Assembly (NCBI GenBank): GCA_008125075.1 | Contig: VLTH01000001.1 | Location: forward strand, 1,046,412-1,110,411 | DNA length: 64,000 nucleotides | Direction: 5' to 3' | Origin: Acetivibrio alkalicellulosi | Lineage (GTDB): Bacteria; Bacillota; Clostridia; Acetivibrionales; Acetivibrionaceae | Shown: positions 36,748 to 45,718 of the stretch, one piece after another | Position numbering within the stretch: the stretch's first letter is position 1 | How the letters are laid out: each line of letters opens with the position of its first letter | Made by a program: the position numbers and the translations under genes | The notes under the pieces: model-generated | The model's input: only the letters and a program-made list of their open reading frames with translations | Told to the model about the DNA's origin: nothing | Databases searched by the model: none

Positions 36748-38324
36748 TATTTTTCACCTCTAATTATAAAATCAGTAATTTCATTCCCATTTTCAAATTT
36801 TATTTTTTTTCCTGTTGACACTAAGATTAAAGACTTTAATCCTTTAAAATGAGGATTTTTATCAAATATACGGTCAAAAAGATAGTATATATTTATATTA
36901 TATGCTGATGTATCTCTTACCATATTTGCCAATAAATCTTCTAAGTCTTTAAAATCAATGTACTTATGTTGATGAAGTATTACAACAAGGCTGTAAAAAT
37001 CAAAATCATATGAAACACCTTCTAAATATTTTTCATCAATACATTTAATGGCTGAAGAAAGGGTTGACTTTCCCTTCTCAAAAGCTTCTTTAATTATTGA
37101 CTCAAGGTATGCTTCAATCTTTTTATCTCTTTTTTCTCTAATCTCTTTTTCCTCTTCTTCTTTTATTAAAAGCTGTGCTTCAATATCTATTTTTTCTCTT
37201 TGTTCTTCCTCAGCTTCACCTTTAACCCTTTGATGGTCTAATGCCTTAAATGGGTTAAATGCTTTATTTGAAGCTGTATTTGAAAAAAGTGGAGCTAGAA
37301 TGCTTTTTAATGCTTTAAAATCTAAATCTTTTGAAATAATATCATCAAATATGCTCTTTTCAAAGTCTATATATTCACTCACCCCTTGTCGGAGTCTTAT
37401 TTCAATTGTCTTTAAATACTCTCCTACTATATCAAGTTTTTCATTAAATAGCCTATCATGCTCTGATGTAGCGATATTAAGCCTTTGAGATAAAATCTTT
37501 AGTTGATCTAAATTTTTAAGTTCTCTTTGGCTTAGATCATTATAATTTATCTTTTCAATATTTGACCTCTGCTCTTTTAAAATTCTTTTGATGTTTTGAA
37601 ATTCACGTCTCTCTGTTTCAAACTGCTCTTTTATCTTTCCAAAAAGCTTTTTTAAATCTTCAAAATCTATTCCCAATACATTTTGGCGTATATTTAAAAG
37701 AAGGTTTTCAAGCCTTTCTCTTAGCTGCCGTACTTGTAGATTAAGTTCATTTACAGTTTGTAGAGCCCCTGAAAAAACGCCCTTTTCAATCTGCTGTTTT
37801 AAATACATTTGAGTTATATTTATTCTAAATTCAGAGTAAATCTCTCTTGTTTTAAAAAGCATTTCCATTCCCTGATCTGTAAGCTTATATTTAGCAGCTT
37901 TTTTTATTTCATAGTATGATGTGTCTATAAGTTTTAATGGAATTGTTTCATCCCTATTATTTTCTAAATTTCTATATTTAAAATCAACTATTTCTCCGCC
38001 ACTTCCTGAAATAGAATCTCTTATGTAAAACGCCATTTCTTTAGACTCTTCCTGAGTCATATTAACGTTATATGAGTTTTTTATTATGGTCTGAAGATAG
38101 TCTGCTATATCATCAATACTACATTCTTCACGACCAATCAACATATTTTCTAAAATAAAAAGAAGTACTGAAAAACCCACCGACACCATATCATAGTTTT
38201 CATATTTTTGAACCCCTACAAGCTTTCTTCCTAAGTGAATAAAAGGTGCTAGGTTTTTCATTCTTTCCCTAAAATCTTTAAGACAATCACTTCCTGTTCC
38301 TTCATAAACTCTTTTTTCTTCCAA
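36747..38324 (-). CDS. jetA: Wadjet JetA (kleisin-like, DUF5716-type)
   Basis: A 525-residue protein. The N-terminal winged-helix-type region has FIHLGRKLVGVQKYENYDMV; a long helical/coiled segment follows at about 180-300 (repeated LRERLENLLLNIRQN-like heptads) with another charged coil at about 365-405. This is the kleisin (MukF-like) subunit that bridges JetC heads. The start is TTG at 38324 with AGGAGG 9 nt upstream; it overlaps jetD by 23 bp. Confidence 0.8.
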   Translation of the reverse strand: MEEKRVYEGTGSDCLKDFRERMKNLAPFIHLGRKLVGVQKYENYDMVSVGFSVLLFILENMLIGREECSIDDIADYLQTIIKNSYNVNMTQEESKEMAFYIRDSISGSGGEIVDFKYRNLENNRDETIPLKLIDTSYYEIKKAAKYKLTDQGMEMLFKTREIYSEFRINITQMYLKQQIEKGVFSGALQTVNELNLQVRQLRERLENLLLNIRQNVLGIDFEDLKKLFGKIKEQFETERREFQNIKRILKEQRSNIEKINYNDLSQRELKNLDQLKILSQRLNIATSEHDRLFNEKLDIVGEYLKTIEIRLRQGVSEYIDFEKSIFDDIISKDLDFKALKSILAPLFSNTASNKAFNPFKALDHQRVKGEAEEEQREKIDIEAQLLIKEEEEKEIREKRDKKIEAYLESIIKEAFEKGKSTLSSAIKCIDEKYLEGVSYDFDFYSLVVILHQHKYIDFKDLEDLLANMVRDTSAYNINIYYLFDRIFDKNPHFKGLKSLILVSTGKKIKFENGNEITDFIIRGEK

Positions 38325-39354
38325 AGTTCAACGCCTCCTGAGGAATATATCTGTTATTATAGAGTATCCCAGTTATTTCTTTTTTGCACCTATCGTCAAA
38401 ATACATTAGAAAAAGCTCCATAAAAATTTCTGTCTGACAACTTTTTAAAACTGGTGGATTTTTAGCCACACAAAGAAGTTGCTTATATAATTCTACATGT
38501 GGAATAATCAAATGTTTTCCGTACTTATGAGCTAATGAATTAAATATCCCTATTCCTTCAAAATCTAAATCTCCAAAGTAGTATACTTTATCTATTGCAA
38601 CTCCCCTAGCCACTTCATTTATAAATTTAAAGCTATTTACTATTTTCTTTCCCTCACCATATATTAACATATCTATAGTAGTATCGTAAAGAGACTTATC
38701 TTCTCTTCTTTCAAGGTATTTTAAAACAGAAAAAAAAGTATCCTTATTTTCTATTATTAAAATATTAATTCTTTCTTTTGGCTCAAAGAGGATATAAAAA
38801 AAAGCCTCTAAAGTTTTATAACAATTTAAATCCTCCATTGATATTCCTAATCTTTTTAATATAACCTTTCCTTTTCCATCTAAAAACTTCTCGTCATTAA
38901 ATATTTCAAAAGACCTTTCGTTCATTGTACATCTATAGTTTAATGAGCAGGATTTTAATTCATCTAAAAGGTATTTAGAAATCATCAGCACATATTCTCT
39001 ATCATCTTTATAAATATTGGGATTTCTATGATAAAAGTCCTTATCAAGCTTTGGGTGAATTGATTTAAGCTCATTTAAAAGCCTATTAAAGTCTTCTTTA
39101 TCATCATCTTTTTTTAGAATTATTCTGTATTTATTATACAGGGCAGGATTTCTTCCATTGGTTTTAGAAGCTTTTACTGGTGAAAGAATATCTTTTAAAC
39201 AAAAGTCATTTATAACAGATACAAGTTCTCTATATCCACCCTTTATTTCAAAACCTTCACTTCCAAAATGCTCTTCAGCTTTTGAGATTATCTGTGGCGT
39301 TTCTATATTTTTCTTTGAATTATTGACTATTAAATTATATATAAACTTATCCAT
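38302..39354 (-). CDS. jetD: Wadjet JetD-type nuclease (Toprim-containing)
   Basis: A 350-residue protein. The C-terminal Toprim-like domain is visible from ILIIENKDTFFSVL (catalytic Glu) and VYYFGDLDFEGIGIF (DxD), with a helical/winged N-terminal region. In Wadjet systems JetD cleaves DNA loaded and extruded by JetABC, eliminating plasmids. First gene of the operon; GGGGG lies just before the ATG, and a promoter with a palindromic operator is 35-70 bp upstream. Confidence 0.82.
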   Translation of the reverse strand: MDKFIYNLIVNNSKKNIETPQIISKAEEHFGSEGFEIKGGYRELVSVINDFCLKDILSPVKASKTNGRNPALYNKYRIILKKDDDKEDFNRLLNELKSIHPKLDKDFYHRNPNIYKDDREYVLMISKYLLDELKSCSLNYRCTMNERSFEIFNDEKFLDGKGKVILKRLGISMEDLNCYKTLEAFFYILFEPKERINILIIENKDTFFSVLKYLERREDKSLYDTTIDMLIYGEGKKIVNSFKFINEVARGVAIDKVYYFGDLDFEGIGIFNSLAHKYGKHLIIPHVELYKQLLCVAKNPPVLKSCQTEIFMELFLMYFDDRCKKEITGILYNNRYIPQEALNFGRKKSL

Positions 39355-39388
39355 TTATCCCCCATTTTTAACTAGCTCTTTTTAAATA

Positions 39389-39426
39389 ATTGTAATAGAT
39401 ATTTATAGATTATTCAATAATCTATA
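39389..39426 (-). promoter_or_regulatory. jetD promoter with 23-bp palindrome over the -35
   Basis: Minus strand TTGAAT (39417-39412) and TACAAT (39394-39389) have a 17-bp spacer. TATAGATTATT/AATAATCTATA (39404-39414 and 39416-39426) is a perfect inverted repeat with a one-base centre that contains the -35 box, so a repressor dimer bound there would silence the Wadjet operon. No regulator gene is adjacent. Confidence 0.6.
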
Positions 39427-39435
39427 AAAACTATA

Positions 39436-39473
39436 GGGTATATTTAATAAGTATGAAGAAAAAAATGCACCCC
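39436..39473. repeat. Dispersed 38-bp intergenic motif, copy 3
   Basis: GGGTATATTTAATAAG then TATGAAGAAAAAAATGCACC; shares the core TGAAGAAAAA-ATG and the CACCC end with 15316-15352. Confidence 0.45.
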
Positions 39474-40004
39474 AAACTATGTTATAAATATTTGTTATAA
39501 ATTATTTAAAAATGTCACACTGAAAAATTACTCAACATTCGAAATTTAATAAATCAAGACAATTATAACATTTTAATTATCTGTCTTAGAACATAGTGAA
39601 AGGCTTAAAATTGTAGGGTCTTGACACCCTGAGCTTTTATTATAAGTATAGAGTAAAGAATGGTTTGTATTAATTATATTAAATGTCTTTTACTAAGTAA
39701 ATGAAATTTTGTAAAAAGAATAAGATATCTAAATAAAATAATAATAAATTGAAATTAATTCACTCTTATTTTAAAAAAGTTTTTGATTTTTTTGAATAAT
39801 AGGTATATAATATTATTATAGTAAGAATATTGCACATTCTATACTTTTATGTATTTAAGTCTTAAATCATAGAATGCTATTTATTAATATGCAGCTCTAA
39901 TTTAATAATTCTAATTAAATATTTACACTAATAATACCCCAGCTTTTTTGATTAGCTTAAAAGAATCTCCATTTAATGAAGATGGAGTTTTAGAATTAGA
40001 TGAA
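39474..40004. other. Intergenic region between jetD and ccmF-like gene
   Basis: About 530 bp without a recognisable gene. It contains a weak hairpin CTCCAT/ATGGAG (39967-39987) followed by TTTTAG and otherwise AT-rich DNA. Confidence 0.4.
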
Positions 40005-40056
40005 CTATTCTGAAAATGTGTTTCAGAATAGAACCCTTTGATTTTATGTGGGTTCC
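40005..40056 (+). promoter_or_regulatory. Structured leader upstream of ccmF-like gene
   Basis: CTATTCTGAAA/TTTCAGAATAG (40005-40015 and 40021-40031) is an 11-bp perfect stem, directly followed by GAACCC/GGGTTC (40031-40036 and 40050-40055). Another hairpin AGCACA/TGTGCT (40210-40215 and 40227-40232) sits just before the ribosome binding site. The first stem plus its 3' flank (CCTTTGATTTT) resembles 8879-8916 upstream of acnA. No known riboswitch was recognised. Confidence 0.4.
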
Positions 40057-40245
40057 ATTTGATTGCTTATCAAACAGGCACATGATCAAAGACATTCATT
40101 CACATTATAATTTTCATCCTACGTTGATGAGCTTTTTGTTGATGAGTGTTTAAGATCTTAAGCAAAACATAGTAAATACACATGGTGTATTATAGATTAT
40201 AGATAAAGAAGCACAAGAATGTTCTCTGTGCTTTAGGAGGATTGT

Positions 40246-42093
40246 ATGGGTATATTAGGCAACATTGCTCTGCTTATATCACTTATAAGTGGTATTTTTA
40301 GTGTTATATTTTTAATAATTTTTAAAAAATATAAGATTGGAATCAAACTAGGATTTTTGTCAAGTATTTTTATTGCTATTTCATCTATTATACTCTTATA
40401 CCTTTTAATTGTGGGTGACTTTAGTATTGAATACGTCTTTAGGAATACCGACCAAGCTTTACCTTTAATATATAAAATATCTGCATTTTGGTCTGGATCT
40501 GCAGGCTCATTACTTTTGTGGGCTACTTGTATATCTATGGTTTACATTTTCATTTACCTAATATTTCGTATAAAAAAAATACAAAACAACCAGTACTTAA
40601 TGTGCTTAACATCTACAACAACCATTTTCAATCTGGTATTTTTAGTAGTATTGATTTTTATAAACAGACCTTTTAAAGTTGTTGGTGCCTTTAGCGATGG
40701 TTTTGGCCTCACACCTTCACTTCAGAGTATTGGGATGGTCTTTCATCCTCCACTTATCATGATTTCTTATTCTTTACTCTTTGCAACATTTGCCTCAAAT
40801 CTTTATGAAATTCTTTATCCTTCAAGTCAAAAATTATCTATTACAAAAAACATTGCCCTTTTAGGATGGATCATACTTACAGCAGGTATTGTAAGCGGTG
40901 GATTATGGGCATACACAGAACTTGGATGGGGTGGATACTGGGGCTGGGATCCCATAGAAAATTCTGCTTTAGTCACATGGCTCATTGTAACAGCATATCT
41001 TCATTTGTTATTCTTTAAAAAGAATGATATTTCTACTAACCGACTTTTGTTTATTTTGATTTCTTCTACTGTTTTCTCTATTATTTTTGGTACTTTTTTA
41101 GCAAGAAGCGGAATTCTTCGTTCTGTTCACTCTTACTCAAACCATGGTAGCAAAATATTTTTTTCAATAATACTTATTGTATTAATTGTTGTAATCTTGT
41201 CAATTTTTATTATGGTTTTTAGAAAAAGAAAAACACTTAATCTTTCTACTACTACCTTTAAAAAACTTCAACTTTATATTCCAATTTTTCTTTTTATAGT
41301 ACCTGCTATAATAATTATTATAATGACCATATCTCCATTATTTACATCTGAAGGTGGAGCAATTCCAGAAAAATATTATAATCTTGCTTTTGGTATTCCT
41401 GGGCTATTGATTTTAATAAGTTCAACAGCATCTTTCTCATTAAAAGGTATATCAACTAAGGTTAAAGTTTTTATAATCTCATTTTCACTAATATTAGGAT
41501 TAGCCACTATGTTCCTTCCTGCCTTCACTTTCTATAGTATTTTAGTAAGGATTTCTCTTGCCGTTTGCGTTATGTGTCTAGCTGCTATGTTTATAAATTT
41601 TGGATTGAATTTTAAAAATATATTTAATAACAACAGTTACCTTTCAGTATTTGTTATTCATCTTTCAATAATAATAATTGCAATTGGAATAATAGGCTCA
41701 AAGGGCATGAGTATAGAAACAAGAAATGTTATTAATGAGAATGAAATTATCCAAATTGGTAACTATGATTTAAAACTAATGTCTGTTTCAATTGACGACT
41801 CTCCAGAAATAACTTCATGGATTTCAACTTTTTCTATTTATAATGATCAAACGACTAAAGATGTTGATGCAGCATTTCGCTTTTATAAAAAAAGAAGTAT
41901 TTACCACTCTAAAGCATTTATATTAAGTTCATTTAAAGAAGATTTGTATATCATTGTTGTGAATGTATCAGATGATGGTACTGTTCATACAAAAGTATCA
42001 TTGATAAAATGGATAAATTTTTTATGGATAGGATTTCTTTTGATGATTTTAGCATCATTAGGAAGGCTGAAAATAACTTCTACATTGCATTAG
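40246..42093 (+). CDS. CcmF/CcsA-family cytochrome c haem-lyase-like membrane protein
   Basis: A 615-residue protein with about 14-15 transmembrane segments. The haem-handling WWD motif is intact: GWGGYWGWDPIENSALVTWL (residues about 226-245); conserved His candidates lie in MVFHPPLI and SVHSYSNHG. CcmF proteins ligate haem to CxxCH motifs outside the membrane. No other ccm/ccs gene is nearby, and the very next gene encodes a protein with a CxxCH motif, so it probably matures that cytochrome. AGGAGG lies 6 nt before the ATG; an 11-bp stem-loop separates the two genes. Confidence 0.9.
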   Translation: MGILGNIALLISLISGIFSVIFLIIFKKYKIGIKLGFLSSIFIAISSIILLYLLIVGDFSIEYVFRNTDQALPLIYKISAFWSGSAGSLLLWATCISMVYIFIYLIFRIKKIQNNQYLMCLTSTTTIFNLVFLVVLIFINRPFKVVGAFSDGFGLTPSLQSIGMVFHPPLIMISYSLLFATFASNLYEILYPSSQKLSITKNIALLGWIILTAGIVSGGLWAYTELGWGGYWGWDPIENSALVTWLIVTAYLHLLFFKKNDISTNRLLFILISSTVFSIIFGTFLARSGILRSVHSYSNHGSKIFFSIILIVLIVVILSIFIMVFRKRKTLNLSTTTFKKLQLYIPIFLFIVPAIIIIIMTISPLFTSEGGAIPEKYYNLAFGIPGLLILISSTASFSLKGISTKVKVFIISFSLILGLATMFLPAFTFYSILVRISLAVCVMCLAAMFINFGLNFKNIFNNNSYLSVFVIHLSIIIIAIGIIGSKGMSIETRNVINENEIIQIGNYDLKLMSVSIDDSPEITSWISTFSIYNDQTTKDVDAAFRFYKKRSIYHSKAFILSSFKEDLYIIVVNVSDDGTVHTKVSLIKWINFLWIGFLLMILASLGRLKITSTLH

Positions 42094-42108
42094 ATGATAA
42101 AAACAAAT

Positions 42109-42146
42109 CATAAAAAGGTATTTTAGAAATTAAAAACCTTTTTATG
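42109..42146 (+). terminator. Stem-loop between ccmF-like and cytochrome-dockerin genes
   Basis: CATAAAAAGGT (42109-42119) and ACCTTTTTATG (42136-42146) are perfect 11-bp arms with a 16-nt loop; the T5 lies in the right arm. Could attenuate read-through between the two genes. Confidence 0.55.
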
Positions 42147-42197
42147 GTTGAAATATAACAATAAAATTTAATATTTGTTTAAGGAGGTATTAGTATT

Positions 42198-45100
42198 ATG
42201 TTTAAAAAAGCTTCAAAATTTACTATTTTTATTTGCATCCTATCATTATTTGTTTTCTCAGGTGTGCAAATATTTTCTGAAGCGCTTATTCCTATTAAGG
42301 GAGGCCGTGTACCCGTTGACTACTTAGCAACAGATGCTTATTCGGCTCAGAGACTTCAAGAGGGAAAAGTAGCATATGAAGAAAAATGTGGTGCATGTCA
42401 TACCGACAGCGGTAGAGACATGGTAATTTTTGGTGATCCTGATTTTACTGCTGCAAGAGTAAAAGGAAGTGTTAAAAAATTTGCTGGCGCATCAGATGAT
42501 CCTGAGATAGGAGAAAAAGTATACGAGTATCTTCGCTACAACCATGATGGCGCATTCATGAGTCAGGACCAACCATTTTTACAACCTGGTCCTCTAGAGT
42601 TAGAACCTGGTGTAGTAAACCCTGTTCTTTCGAGAAGAGAAGATTTTTGGGGGGCATTAACAGGACATATAGTTCCTACACCTGATGATATAAATCTTCA
42701 TAAGATTTGGGATTCATATGATAATGTTAATGTTGTTATACCATTTAAACTAGCAACATGGGCCGACTGGATGCCAGTTGCAGTTCCCCTTCCAGCAGCA
42801 GTAGCAGAAACAAGAACACTTTTTAATCAACAAAGATATGATCTTAGAAATTTACCATTACGGGACAAAGGACTTGGAAGAACGTTTAACTTTAGTTCTG
42901 ATAGAATATACCATAGACATCAGTTTGCAAGTCATGCTTTTAACAAAACCGATCATTCAAAAGACTTTCTAGAAGCAATGTACAGCACATCATATGTAAA
43001 ATTTTTAGCATTACTTAATTTTGAATATGGCCTTCCACAGCGTGTAAATGGAGAGTGGAATGGCCCATGGGAATTTGGCCCTCACGAAAACACAATTCTC
43101 TGGGGTCCAGGCGAGAATCTTACTCACATTAATTCCTTTGCAATAAACCCACAAGAAAGAATAAATTCCCGTGAAAAAATGAGAAATGAATGGACTAATT
43201 ATTCCTTAATGTTCGTAACTGGTAAGCGTGGTAGTTTTACACCTTCATCTTACTTTCAAGTTGGTACAATGCCATGGGGATGTAAAATATATGATGGTGG
43301 AACATTCGGCGGTCAAGATTATCAAATTTTCTTAGGCCTCAAAGGATTTGCGGACTTCTGGAATCATTCTCAGCAGTATCCTGGTAGATCCTATTCGGGA
43401 ACACAAGGAATTTCACATTATGGCAGAGAAACAAGAAACTTCTTAACAGCATTTTATTGGCCATATAGTGCATTTTCATATTATAGAAATAGTAGAGAGA
43501 TAGCTGTAAATCCTTTTATTGAACTTATATACAGACAGTGGATGGCATCTATCGGTATGACAAATAACGACTTAAGAAATTTTAGAACTGATAGATATAA
43601 CTTGCCAACAGTAAACTCGGATCAGGAAAGATATACATATCTTGTGCGGGCATTTGAAACCCTATCCCCTGCTATGACAAGCGAACAGAGGGATTTAGTA
43701 AGAGCATACATTAGGCGAATTTATCCTACAAATCCAACAGGATATCAAAACTCATTTAATCCACATAGATGGGAGTTAGTGGATCCAGCTCCTAATAGAC
43801 CTGTAGTTGTTCCTTTTGGATCAGACACAGCAGTTGCAGGAAAACCATATGTTTTAAGGATTTTAAGAGCTCAAGCACAGGATGGAGATATTGAAATCAC
43901 TGCATCAAACCTTCCTAGTGGTGCAAGGCTTGTTAGAACACAAGGAAATTGGGAGTCAGACGATAATGAGTACGCTATACACTGGACACCTACTAGTAAT
44001 CAAGCTGGTAGAACATATACAATTAATTTAACAGGAAGAAGTAATATGGGAAGTACTAACGCAACAGCTGAAATAAGAGTAATTGCAACTGAAAGCCCTG
44101 TAGTACTTGATGATATACGCGAACAAACGGTTTATGTAGGTCAGGAGTTAACCTTCCCTCTTACCGTTCAAAATTATCATGCTGAAGATCTTGAATTCTC
44201 TATGACGGGAAGCTTTGGAAAAGTAATGAACAACTCATGGAATAGTGCTGGTATTTTCACAGTAAGACCTACTGAAAGTGATGTAGGCAGACATACAGTT
44301 AGATTTACAGTAAAAGATAAGCTTGGCAATACTTCAACTAAGGAAGCAAGAATAACAGTCGCAGCAAATAGACCTCCTGAGGTTGTAATAACACCTGACG
44401 GTACAGGTCCTGGAAGAGTAAAAAATATATATAGAGCCAGAGTTGGTGAGACTCTTAGACTTACAATTAATGCTACCGATCCTGATGGAGATAATGTTGA
44501 AATAAGCAAAACCACTGAATTCCCTGGCTTTATCGATGGCAATGTATATACTTATACTGTTGAAGAAGATATGGCAAGGCACTTCCCTGGTCCTAATGTT
44601 CTGACCTTTACAGTAAAGGATATGGATCGTAGATCAACTACCTGGAATCCTATCTACAAGGGTGGTGAAACAAAGAAAGTTCTATTGGTATACTTTGACT
44701 CTGCAAATTCAAGTACAAACCATTCACCATGGGCAATTGCAGGCTCTCCACAGACTGTAAATTCAGGACAAAGAGTAACACTAGATGGAACAGTTTCAGA
44801 TGATACCAATGGAGATCCGATTACATTCCGATGGAGGCAAGCTGATGGCCCAACAGTACAACTGTCTGGTGATAGAACTGCACAACCAACTTTTACTGCG
44901 CCTAATGTTAGCCAACCTACAGTACTTAAATTTTACTTAACTGTAACTGATCCAGGAGGCCTTAGCGACAGTGATGTAGTTAGAGTTCTAGTTAATCCTT
45001 CATCATCAACTACAGTGAAGCTTGGAGATATTAATGGTGATGGAGCCATTAACAGTACTGACTATACTCTATTGAGAAGAGTTGCACTAGGTATTGTACC

Positions 45101-45215
45101 AGTAACAGATGATATTCTCGCAGCTGGAGATTTAAACAAAGACGGAGTGATAAATTCTACAGATTTAGTTTTAATGAGAAGGTATCTTCTTGAAATAATA
45201 ACGTCTTTTAACTAG
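42198..45215 (+). CDS. Dockerin-bearing secreted c-type cytochrome-like protein
   Basis: 1005 residues. Signal peptide about 1-30. A cytochrome-c-like haem site CGACH (about residues 64-68) lies in KVAYEEKCGACHTDSGRD. A large domain rich in Trp, Tyr, His and Met (about 70-530) has no family that I recognise (segments HRHQFASHAF, GPWEFGPHENTILWGPGE). Then come Ig/cadherin-like modules (about 535-635 and 635-720), another beta domain to about 830 and a PKD/K319-like module (about 840-932). A C-terminal duplicated dockerin follows (about 940-1003; GDINGDGAINSTD and GDLNKDGVINSTD). Single CxxCH, so one covalent haem predicted. Predicted to be a cellulosome-bound redox protein. AGGAGG precedes the ATG. 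Confidence 0.85.
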   Translation: MFKKASKFTIFICILSLFVFSGVQIFSEALIPIKGGRVPVDYLATDAYSAQRLQEGKVAYEEKCGACHTDSGRDMVIFGDPDFTAARVKGSVKKFAGASDDPEIGEKVYEYLRYNHDGAFMSQDQPFLQPGPLELEPGVVNPVLSRREDFWGALTGHIVPTPDDINLHKIWDSYDNVNVVIPFKLATWADWMPVAVPLPAAVAETRTLFNQQRYDLRNLPLRDKGLGRTFNFSSDRIYHRHQFASHAFNKTDHSKDFLEAMYSTSYVKFLALLNFEYGLPQRVNGEWNGPWEFGPHENTILWGPGENLTHINSFAINPQERINSREKMRNEWTNYSLMFVTGKRGSFTPSSYFQVGTMPWGCKIYDGGTFGGQDYQIFLGLKGFADFWNHSQQYPGRSYSGTQGISHYGRETRNFLTAFYWPYSAFSYYRNSREIAVNPFIELIYRQWMASIGMTNNDLRNFRTDRYNLPTVNSDQERYTYLVRAFETLSPAMTSEQRDLVRAYIRRIYPTNPTGYQNSFNPHRWELVDPAPNRPVVVPFGSDTAVAGKPYVLRILRAQAQDGDIEITASNLPSGARLVRTQGNWESDDNEYAIHWTPTSNQAGRTYTINLTGRSNMGSTNATAEIRVIATESPVVLDDIREQTVYVGQELTFPLTVQNYHAEDLEFSMTGSFGKVMNNSWNSAGIFTVRPTESDVGRHTVRFTVKDKLGNTSTKEARITVAANRPPEVVITPDGTGPGRVKNIYRARVGETLRLTINATDPDGDNVEISKTTEFPGFIDGNVYTYTVEEDMARHFPGPNVLTFTVKDMDRRSTTWNPIYKGGETKKVLLVYFDSANSSTNHSPWAIAGSPQTVNSGQRVTLDGTVSDDTNGDPITFRWRQADGPTVQLSGDRTAQPTFTAPNVSQPTVLKFYLTVTDPGGLSDSDVVRVLVNPSSSTTVKLGDINGDGAINSTDYTLLRRVALGIVPVTDDILAAGDLNKDGVINSTDLVLMRRYLLEIITSFN

Positions 45216-45289
45216 TTTAAACTTTAAGTTAGATAGTACAGAAAATCTTTATAATTTAAATTTGTTCTTATTGATTTGACCTTTATAAT

Positions 45290-45332
45290 GTGGAATTTGT
45301 GCAAGCAACCCTTGCCCAAGTTCCACTTTTTT
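45290..45332 (+). terminator. Rho-independent terminator after cytochrome-dockerin gene
   Basis: An imperfect stem GTGGAA...GCAAG / CTTGC...TTCCAC is followed by six T (45327-45332), 75 bp beyond the stop. Confidence 0.75.
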
Positions 45333-45718
45333 AAAGACTTTTTTTGAAAATGAGTCTAAAATTATTACTTTTATTGGAGCTTACTATATAATAAATACTG
45401 TGCTTTAAAATTTATGCCAATATACTTCTTCTGATATATTTAGACAGGTAAATGCCACAAATTCTAACAATTATATGATTAAAATTAATTAAACAGTAAA
45501 CCTCTTTTCTATTTTTCAGCTATTAATGACTAATTTCATTAAACTATTTCACAAGTTGATAAAATTTTCAATAAAAATATAATTTTTTATATATTAATAG
45601 TATTTTATTTGATATAATTATATAAATATATAATTATGTAGATATTATTTTATAAAGGAAATAAAAACTTTATTAGAGTGATATCTACAAATAAAAAAAT
45701 TAAGAGGGGGATTTTAGA
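45333..45718. other. AT-rich intergenic region
   Basis: About 385 bp of AT-rich DNA with probable promoter-like TATAAT boxes (for example around 45617-45625) for the acyltransferase gene. No other feature recognised. Confidence 0.4.

Noticed and set aside
40005..40245. Riboswitch in the ccmF leader
   Set aside because: Several hairpins exist, but none of the conserved cores of known riboswitch classes could be recognised by eye.
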